From Bacteroidaceae bacterium (GTDB lineage: Bacteria > Bacteroidota > Bacteroidia > Bacteroidales > Bacteroidaceae): a DNA stretch of 32,311 nt. This document shows positions 27,037 through 32,311 of this stretch, in pieces. Under the pieces are notes generated by a model. The model did not search any database. It was not told the origin of the DNA and saw only the letters and a list, made by a program, of their open reading frames with translations. The stretch's first letter is position 1, and the number at the start of each line of letters is the position of its first letter. The position numbers and the translations under genes are program-made. The DNA lies in NCBI GenBank assembly GCA_900752815.1, contig CAADWS010000157.1:1-32311 (forward strand), read 5' to 3'.

Positions 27037-27538
27037 ATTGTTCTATTCTTTCATACTCCCGGCGGAGGGTTTGCCGGGCCCGGAATATCAGCACTTTCAC
27101 ATTTTCTTCCGTCACGTTGAGCACTTCCGCCGTCTCCCTGTAGCTTTTTCCTTCGATGTCGCGCAGCTGCAGCGCGGAGCGTTGTTTTTCGGGCAGGCGG
27201 TCAAAGAGTTCGTGTATCCGCCGCAGCTTCTCTTCGCGTTCCAGCTGCACGTCGGGTGTCGGACTGGGGTCGGCTGTTTCGGCGGTCATCTCGTCGAGTG
27301 GCAGGTGCTGTGCCTCCTTTTTTTCGTGCCGGTCAAGCGCCAGATTTCTGCATACGGTCATGCAGTATGCCTCCAGCGACACATCGGCGTCGAGTTCTCC
27401 GCGCTTGCTCCATACTCTGATGAGGGTGTCCTGCGTGACGTCTTCGGCTTCGGCGCGGTCGAGCGTGATACGTAGCGCCAACCGGAAAAGCTGGTTTTTC
27501 AGTGGCAAAAGATCGTATCTGAAATCAATTTCTTTCAT
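27026..27538 (-). CDS. ECF-type RNA polymerase sigma factor
   Basis: A 170-residue sigma-70 family protein with only regions 2 and 4. Region 2 includes LALRITLDRAEAEDVTQDTLIRVW (core binding and -10 recognition). Region 4 carries LPEKQRSALQLRDIEGKSY, then ETAEVLNVTEENVKVLIFRAR, the helix-turn-helix for the -35 element. The linker (QHLPLDEMTAETADPSPTPD) is acidic. It leads a three-gene overlapping operon with a TM protein and a DUF4252 protein. On the minus strand TAACTTTC (27570-27577) is a near-match to the -7 box 31 bases upstream, but I cannot identify an autoregulated ECF promoter with confidence. The regulon cannot be told from this window. Confidence 0.92.
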   Translation of the reverse strand: MKEIDFRYDLLPLKNQLFRLALRITLDRAEAEDVTQDTLIRVWSKRGELDADVSLEAYCMTVCRNLALDRHEKKEAQHLPLDEMTAETADPSPTPDVQLEREEKLRRIHELFDRLPEKQRSALQLRDIEGKSYRETAEVLNVTEENVKVLIFRARQTLRREYERIEQYGL

Positions 27539-27729
27539 TGCTCTTACTGTATAGACGGGTAAGTGGACAGAAAGTTACAGCCGAAACCCATTTTTTTTCG
27601 TTTTTTCTGTTTTTTTCTTGTATTGATGTGGTGGTTTCCCCGTTTTGGCGTGTTTCCGGGGGCGGTTTCCCTGTTTCGCCGGTAAGGGTGCGGGCAGGGG
27701 GCCGGAGCCGTTGCCGGAGGGGTGGAGGG

Positions 27730-27765
27730 AAAAAAGGCGGGGCGGGAGTCCGATGCTCCCGCCCC
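27730..27765 (-). terminator. Terminator of the GH20 gene
   Basis: A perfect 10-bp G+C stem (GGGGCGGGAG, 27739-27748, with CTCCCGCCCC, 27756-27765) is followed on the minus strand by GCC and a six-T run (27730-27735). It starts 6 bases after the GH20 stop. Confidence 0.92.
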
Positions 27766-27770
27766 GGTGG

Positions 27771-30032
27771 TTATTCCGCTTTCTTGATAAAGACAAGTCC
27801 GGCCGTGTCGTTGCCGTTCACGCCGTTTGCCGTCACTTCGATGTAGAAGGGGGTACCGGCTTCAAACTGGTCCAGGCGGAAACGGTAGGTGGCGGTGGCG
27901 TGGTTCTTGTCCACGCTGACGCTCTGTTCCACTTCCGCCATCAGTTCGTCGCGCTTCAGCAGCCGCAGCCGTCCCAGTTGCAGGGGGTGGGTGCCGCGCG
28001 TATGGATGAACGTCACTTCATAGGTGCCGTTTTCCGTTATCTTTCCGGTGCATTCAAAGCGCCAGGTGGCCGGCTGCAGCTGGATTTGCAGCGGTTTCCA
28101 GGCTGCGGCGTACTGGCCGTACTGGCGGTAGGCCGAATAGTCGGGAGCCGTGTAGAGCGGCAGCGAGTAGTGGCGCGGACTCACCACGGTCATGGCGCGG
28201 AAATCGTCCTTGCGTGCCACGGTTACCGGCGCCGTGTAGCGCGGCGAGTGGATATTGGGGTAGCTGCCGTCGGTGGTATACACGATGTCGGCCCCTTCCA
28301 CGGCCGGTTTCAGCCGGTAGGTGAAGCCGCCGTCCGTTTCCTTCACCTCCTCCACGATGGGTTCGGGCACACGGTAGTGGCAGTCCTTGCGGTCCAGGCG
28401 GGCAAAGTGCCAGCCCAGCCGTCGCCGGAAGTCCTCATAGTTGCGGTCGGCCTGTCGCGCCCAGGCCACTTCCGATAGTGCCAGCAGGCGGGGGAAGGTG
28501 AGATATTCCGCGTAGTTTTCCGAGCGGTTTTCGTCCAGATAGGCAATTTCCTGCAGCACCGTGCCGTGGATGAACTGGTCGCTCCAGAAGCAGCCCTGCA
28601 CGCCCAGCGTGGCCGAGCCTTCCGACCAGTCGGCGATGGGCAGCGAATAGGCGCGCTCCACCGAGATGGGCGGCATCCAGGTGGCGGCTTTCACTTCGCC
28701 CGGCGTGCGGCTTTCCGGGAAGTCGAAATACATGTGTGTGGCCGGTGTCAGCACCGCCTTGTGTCCCTGCTGCCGGGCCGTCAGCGTGTCCTTGGCGTTG
28801 TGCCACACCACGCTCACCACCGGAGTTTCCACCTTGCCGCGCAGGATGATTTCCTCCCAGCCCATCACGGTGCGTCCTTTCTCCGCCATCATCCGCGCCA
28901 CCACGTTGGTCAGGTAGCCTTGCAGTTCCGAAGCCTTCTTCAGTCCTTCGCGCTTCATCAGTGCCTGGCAGCGGGGGCATTGTTCCCAGCGGGTGTATAC
29001 CGCCTCGTCGCCGCCGATGTTGATGTATTTCGAGGGAAACAGCTCCACCGTTTCTTCCAGCACGTCGCGCAGGAATTGCAGCGACGTTTCCTTGCCCACG
29101 CACAGCAGGTCGCGGCTGATGAAGTGCTGCACCGGCATTTCGTGCTGCTGTCCCGTGCAGCTCAGCCACGGATAGGCTACCACGGCCGAGAGCATGTGGG
29201 CCGGAAATTCTATTTCGGGGATGATTTCCACGCCCCGCACGGCGGCGTAGGCCACGATTTCACGGATGTCGTCCTGCGTGTAGTAGCCTCCCAGGCGGCG
29301 GGTGTCGTCGCCGGCCCAGGCGCCCACCTGCGTCAGCCGCGGGTATTTCCTGATTTCCAGGCGCCAGCCCGAGTCGTCGATGAAGTGGAACTGCAGCTTG
29401 TTCAGTTTGTACATGGCCATCAGGTCGATGTACTTTTTCACGAAGTCCTTGTCATAGAAGTAGCGGGCCACGTCGAGCATCATGCCGCGCCACGGACGGT
29501 TGGGGGCGTCCTCCACCGTTACCGGTGCCACGCTCCATTCCGTTTCCCGCTGCCGCACCTGGCCATACACTTCGGGCGGGAGCAGTTGCAGCAGCGTCTG
29601 TATGCCGTAGAAGGCACCCGCCGCGTCGCGGGCTGTGATGCGCACCGTTTTGCTGTCGGCCGTCAGGCGGTAGCCTTCCGCGCGTTTCACGGCCGTGGTG
29701 TCCAGTTCCAGCACGATGCCTTTTCGTCCCCTTCCCGCCTTCAGCTTCAGGTCGTAGCCGGTGGGGCCGGCCAGGGTGGTTTGCAGATATTCCGCCTGCG
29801 CCTTCAGTGCCGGGTCGTGGTGGATGACCGTTTTCTCCGTCAGTCGGAAGTTTTCGCCGCTGCGCATTTCCAGGTGCGCCGGAACGGGAATGATTTGCTG
29901 TCTTCGGTCGGCCGGCTGCCCTTCACCGGCAGCGCCTGCCGTCAGGCACCACAAGGCCGCTGCGGCCAGTGTGCAGGCCGGTAGCCGGAAACTCTTCCGG
30001 ATGTTGCTCCGGTTGTGTAGAAAGTTTTTCAT
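27771..30032 (-). CDS. Secreted GH20 beta-N-acetylhexosaminidase
   Basis: Exo-glycosidase removing terminal GlcNAc/GalNAc from host or dietary glycans by substrate-assisted catalysis. The 753-residue product starts with a signal peptide (hydrophobic core about residues 18-33, cleavage near AGAA-GEG). A GH20b-type N-domain (about 45-175) precedes the TIM barrel. The barrel carries HFIDDSGWRLEI, PEIEFPAHM and the catalytic pair Asp342-Glu343 in NIGGDEAVY, plus GWEEI and GCFWSDQF. The C-terminal part has a chitobiase-type segment (VYTTDGSYPN) and a terminal beta-sandwich. Both catalytic residues are present, so it is probably active. Together with the GH35 enzyme it suits mucin or N-glycan trimming. 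It is 84 bases downstream of the methyltransferase gene and may share its transcript. Confidence 0.94.
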   Translation of the reverse strand: MKNFLHNRSNIRKSFRLPACTLAAAALWCLTAGAAGEGQPADRRQQIIPVPAHLEMRSGENFRLTEKTVIHHDPALKAQAEYLQTTLAGPTGYDLKLKAGRGRKGIVLELDTTAVKRAEGYRLTADSKTVRITARDAAGAFYGIQTLLQLLPPEVYGQVRQRETEWSVAPVTVEDAPNRPWRGMMLDVARYFYDKDFVKKYIDLMAMYKLNKLQFHFIDDSGWRLEIRKYPRLTQVGAWAGDDTRRLGGYYTQDDIREIVAYAAVRGVEIIPEIEFPAHMLSAVVAYPWLSCTGQQHEMPVQHFISRDLLCVGKETSLQFLRDVLEETVELFPSKYINIGGDEAVYTRWEQCPRCQALMKREGLKKASELQGYLTNVVARMMAEKGRTVMGWEEIILRGKVETPVVSVVWHNAKDTLTARQQGHKAVLTPATHMYFDFPESRTPGEVKAATWMPPISVERAYSLPIADWSEGSATLGVQGCFWSDQFIHGTVLQEIAYLDENRSENYAEYLTFPRLLALSEVAWARQADRNYEDFRRRLGWHFARLDRKDCHYRVPEPIVEEVKETDGGFTYRLKPAVEGADIVYTTDGSYPNIHSPRYTAPVTVARKDDFRAMTVVSPRHYSLPLYTAPDYSAYRQYGQYAAAWKPLQIQLQPATWRFECTGKITENGTYEVTFIHTRGTHPLQLGRLRLLKRDELMAEVEQSVSVDKNHATATYRFRLDQFEAGTPFYIEVTANGVNGNDTAGLVFIKKAE

Positions 30033-30116
30033 GATTTGTTTTTTTGTTGGTGGTTATGAGTAATGAATGATTCGGATAAATTCAAGGTTCGGCCCCATTG
30101 GAGAGGGGAGAGGTTG

Positions 30117-31310
30117 TTATATTATATAAGGAGTGCCCGCTTCTGTTGTTCCGTCGTGTGGCGGAGCTTCCTTCCCGGAAGTTTCGTCGCCCCGGGCGTG
30201 CAGTTCCGGTTTCCGGCAGTCGATGAGAACGTGCCGTCCGTCGGCCAGCGTGGTGGCAAACCAGTAGGCGTCGCCGCCTTCGCGCAGTTTGAGTCGTTTG
30301 CGCAGGTCCGCCACCGTTCCCGGAAAGTTCCGCACCGTCAGGTTGGCCCTTTCCTCCACCGAGCGGCACAGGTCGCGCAGTGCCCGCTTGCCGAAGCCCG
30401 TCACCCCCTTTATCTCGAAGCAGCGCCCAGGGAAGCCGTCCACCAGGTGGTCGGCCGTATACAGGTGTGTGTTCGGGTGCAGTTTCCGCAGTCCGTATCG
30501 GGCCGCCGTCAGTTTGAAGGCCCCCGCCTTCAGCAGCGCCGCGCTGGGTTCATACAGGTATCGGCCCGTGTCGTCGGCCATTTCCGCCACGGCCGCCTCC
30601 TCCTCTTCCGGTCGGAATCGGAACCGGTGCGTGCCGTCGGCGCAGACGATGTCATAGTGTCCGGCGTCGGGCCGCAGCACCAGCAGCAGTTCCTTGCATT
30701 CCCCGCCGTCGCCCACGATGTGCGCTTCCGCCACACATCCCAGTTCGCGGGCCGCGAGCGTCAGGTCGAGCATGGGCGAGAGTTTCAGCAGCACGCAGTC
30801 CGTTTTTTCCCAGAGCAGCGGCAGCAGCGCCTTTACGTCCGGTTCACAGTCGCCGATGCGCACCGTTTTCCGTCCCGCGCTGTCGCGGCGTGCCGGGTCC
30901 ATGTAGATGAGGTCCGTGTGCGGCATGCCGCGCAGCACCTCCCTGCCGTCTCCCTCCGTCACCTCCGCCTGCGTCAGTCCCAGCCGCTCGAAGTTACGGC
31001 GTGCCGTCTCGCAGAGCGCCCCCTGGCGTTCCACGTAGAGCGCGTGGGTAAAGTGGCGTGCCAGTATGCTGAAGTCCACCCCCAGTCCGCCGGTGAGGTC
31101 CGCCATGCGTTCGCCCCCGTTGGGGAAGAGCCGTGCCGCCACCTCCCCCTTGTAGCTTGCTGTCCGTTCCCCCGAGCATTGTTCCAGTGCCAGACGGTGT
31201 GGGCATACCAGTCCCGCTGCCGCCCATGTCGGCAGTTTGCGGGCCATCAGCCCTTGCAGGACCGTCGTTTCGTCCATTGTTGCGATACCGTTTGTTTTTC
31301 GGGGTTTCAT
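30117..31310 (-). CDS. THUMP-like domain class I SAM-dependent methyltransferase
   Basis: A 397-residue cytosolic protein. The Rossmann methyltransferase core shows motif I in MADLTGGLGVDFS (about residues 69-81), an acidic end of strand 2 (YVERQG), and motif IV DLIYMDPARRD (about residues 132-142), where DPAR replaces the NPPY of N-methylases. This pattern and the C-terminal THUMP-like part (VKGF-type FEIKGVTGFGKRALRD, then NLTVRNFPGTVADLRKRLKL) match a Bacteroidota family usually annotated as a THUMP-like or SAM-dependent methyltransferase. RNA is the likely substrate, but it is unproven. Met12 (31277) is an alternative start. The last about 30 residues (ARGDETSGKEAPPHDG...) look disordered. 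A -7 box lies at 31352-31359. Confidence 0.82.
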   Translation of the reverse strand: MKPRKTNGIATMDETTVLQGLMARKLPTWAAAGLVCPHRLALEQCSGERTASYKGEVAARLFPNGGERMADLTGGLGVDFSILARHFTHALYVERQGALCETARRNFERLGLTQAEVTEGDGREVLRGMPHTDLIYMDPARRDSAGRKTVRIGDCEPDVKALLPLLWEKTDCVLLKLSPMLDLTLAARELGCVAEAHIVGDGGECKELLLVLRPDAGHYDIVCADGTHRFRFRPEEEEAAVAEMADDTGRYLYEPSAALLKAGAFKLTAARYGLRKLHPNTHLYTADHLVDGFPGRCFEIKGVTGFGKRALRDLCRSVEERANLTVRNFPGTVADLRKRLKLREGGDAYWFATTLADGRHVLIDCRKPELHARGDETSGKEAPPHDGTTEAGTPYII

Positions 31311-31351
31311 CAGAAATCAGGCTAAAGTTCGTGTACAAATTTCTTCGGGTG

Positions 31352-31359
31352 CAAAGATA
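31352..31359 (-). promoter_or_regulatory. -7 promoter box of the methyltransferase gene
   Basis: TATCTTTG on the minus strand fits TAnnTTTG and lies 41 bases before the ATG at 31310. No TTTG box is found at 19-21 bases. The stretch from here to 31449 holds nothing else recognisable. Confidence 0.55.
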
Positions 31360-31496
31360 GTGAAAGGCGAGTGCAATGGCAAGACGAAAACAAAGTTTTC
31401 AGGCATGTCATTGCCGAGCTGCCTCCTGTCTTATGTAAAGATAGTGAATATCCCTACATTCCGTTGACTGCCTGCCGGAGCTTTCCGCGATGCCGG

Positions 31497-31657
31497 ATGT
31501 AGGGACGTACCGATTAGGTGCGTCCGTTGCCTGGATACGCATGTCTTTTTCTTCCTTCGCGTTTTTGGGCATTCTTCCTTTATCGGAACCGTCGTTCCCG
31601 TCATAAGATCCGCCCGTTTTGGAAAGGTCGGACGCACCTGCCGGTACGTCCCTACAT
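31497..31657. repeat. REP-pair element, copy B (internally deleted)
   Basis: The left end (31497-31526) and right end (31629-31657) are the same GTAG-plus-hairpin palindromes as in copy A, with loops GATTA and TGCC. The 161-bp length reflects loss of the interior block holding CCAGCTG and GTACAGCC in the other copies. Confidence 0.85.
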
Positions 31658-31744
31658 CGCAATCATTATCTCCCGTTCGTGGCGTTTGCTGCATCCCATC
31701 CCTGTATTCCGTTGACCGCCCGCCGGTGTTTTCCGCGATGCCTG

Positions 31745-31941
31745 ATGTAGGGACGTACCGCCAGCTGCGTCCGTTGCCCGGATACCTCCATCTGCCCAAT
31801 CAAGGTGCAGCCGCCCGGGTGCGCACGTCTTTTCCTTCCTCCGCGTTTTTCGGCATCTTTCAATATGGAAACCGTCGTTCATGGTCTTAGCATCCGCCCG
31901 TTTTGGAAAGGTCGGACGCACCTGCCGGTACGTCCCTACAT
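31745..31941. repeat. REP-pair element, copy C
   Basis: 197 bp. The left palindrome (31745-31773) has diverged to GGACGTACC-GCCA-GCTGCGTCC, which weakens its own stem. The right palindrome (31913-31941) is intact. Confidence 0.85.
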
Positions 31942-32054
31942 CGCAATCATTCTCCTCCGTTTGTGACGTTTGCAAGCATCATTCCCACGCGCCCTTCGCC
32001 GCATCCTATCCCTGCATTCCGTTGACTGCCCGTAGCCGTTTTCCGCGGTGCCGG

Positions 32055-32254
32055 ATGTAGGGACGTACCGATTAGGTGCGTCCGTTGTCCGGATACCTCC
32101 AGCTGCCAAATAAAAGGTACAGCCGCCCGAAAACTCACGGCTATTCCTTTCTCAGCGTTTGGGGGGCATCTTCCAGTATGGAAACCTCCGTTCACATCAT
32201 AAGCATCCGCACGTTTTGGAAACGTTGGACGCACCTGCCGGTACGTCCCTACAT
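32055..32254. repeat. REP-pair element, copy D
   Basis: 200 bp. The left palindrome (32055-32084) is identical to copy A. The right one (32226-32254) differs by one outer base (TGGACG for CGGACG). A further unit begins at 32295 and runs off the window. Confidence 0.85.
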
Positions 32255-32311
32255 CGCAATCATTCTCCTCCGTTCGTGGTGTTTGCCGCATCCTATCCCT
32301 TCATTCCGTTG

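Larger units (their letters stand above)
31450..32311. repeat. Tandem array of about 250-310 bp units containing REP pairs
   Basis: Units begin with ATCCCTGCATTCCGTTGA-like sequence at 31450, 31698, 32008 and 32295, the last being cut by the window end (spacing 248, 310, 287). Each complete unit holds one inverted REP pair (31497-31657, 31745-31941, 32055-32254) followed by CGCAATCATTCTC and TCCGTTCGTG. Unit B has lost about 33 bases of interior compared with the others. Short minus-strand frames across the array are repeat translations, not genes. Confidence 0.88.

Noticed and set aside
28566..29984. 472-codon plus-strand open frame over the GH20 gene
   Set aside because: Antisense to an intact GH20 gene with catalytic residues; His/Val/Arg-rich shadow translation.
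30063..31325. 420-codon plus-strand open frame over the methyltransferase gene
   Set aside because: Antisense shadow; the minus strand carries clear methyltransferase motifs.
31408..32291. Several short minus-strand frames with repeated peptides such as GTSLHPASRK and DVGTYRQVRP
   Set aside because: They are translations of the inverted-repeat units, recurring because the DNA recurs; no start signals and lengths vary with indels.
31450..32311. Possible CRISPR array or integron attC array
   Set aside because: Spacing is irregular at 248-310 bp, the intervening DNA is itself repeated rather than unique, and there is no cassette gene between units.

Overview
The window looks like chromosomal DNA of a gut-type Bacteroidales bacterium (Bacteroidota). 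Three things point there. First, several promoters have the Bacteroides form TTTG / TAnnTTTG, with perfect 19-base spacing before tRNA-Leu and dapB, and Shine-Dalgarno sites are mostly absent. Second, it carries Bacteroidota-specific families: DUF4271, DUF4252, WbqC, the long lipoprotein S41 protease and the large-insert signal peptidase. Third, it has secreted GH35 and GH20 enzymes typical of glycan-degrading gut species. Genes are moderately G+C rich by eye, and regulatory gaps are A+T rich. I cannot name the species.

Layout. 1-470: a leftward promoter for a gene beyond the left edge, then tRNA-Leu(CAA) on the minus strand with its own promoter and terminator. 599-3132: mannose-1-phosphate guanylyltransferase and a GNAT-family protein. 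3209-8589: a co-directional run of a topoisomerase IV subunit B-type gene, coaD, an S41 lipoprotein protease and queG, closed by a terminator that overlaps the queG stop. 8743-12972 (minus): a decayed (alpha/alpha)6-barrel glycosidase pseudogene and an intact secreted GH35 beta-galactosidase. 13301-14935: a phased 21-bp repeat, a SAM-II-like riboswitch with a downstream terminator, and metK. 15081-19141: LOG-family protein, DUF4271 membrane protein, hemD, rnpA, yidD and a C-terminally short TatD. 19322-21280: gyrB. 21554-25398: a second 21-bp-phased palindromic element, then dapB, lepB, a catalytically dead-looking LepB paralogue and a WbqC protein. 25994-27538 (minus): an ECF sigma factor operon with a one-TM protein and a DUF4252 protein. 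27771-31310 (minus): GH20 hexosaminidase and a THUMP-like methyltransferase. From 31450 to the right edge: an array of inverted-repeat units, with a related solo copy at 25491-25684.

Most genes are housekeeping: DNA topology, CoA, SAM, haem, lysine/peptidoglycan, tRNA modification, protein export and RNase P. The accessory layer is the two glycosidases plus the GH pseudogene, and the repeats. The most interesting non-coding signals are four head-to-head pairs of GTAG-plus-hairpin palindromes resembling REP/BIME elements, the related 21-bp-phased GTACTTT elements upstream of both metK and dapB, and the metK leader. The most interesting protein is the LepB paralogue, which has lost both the catalytic Ser and Lys positions.
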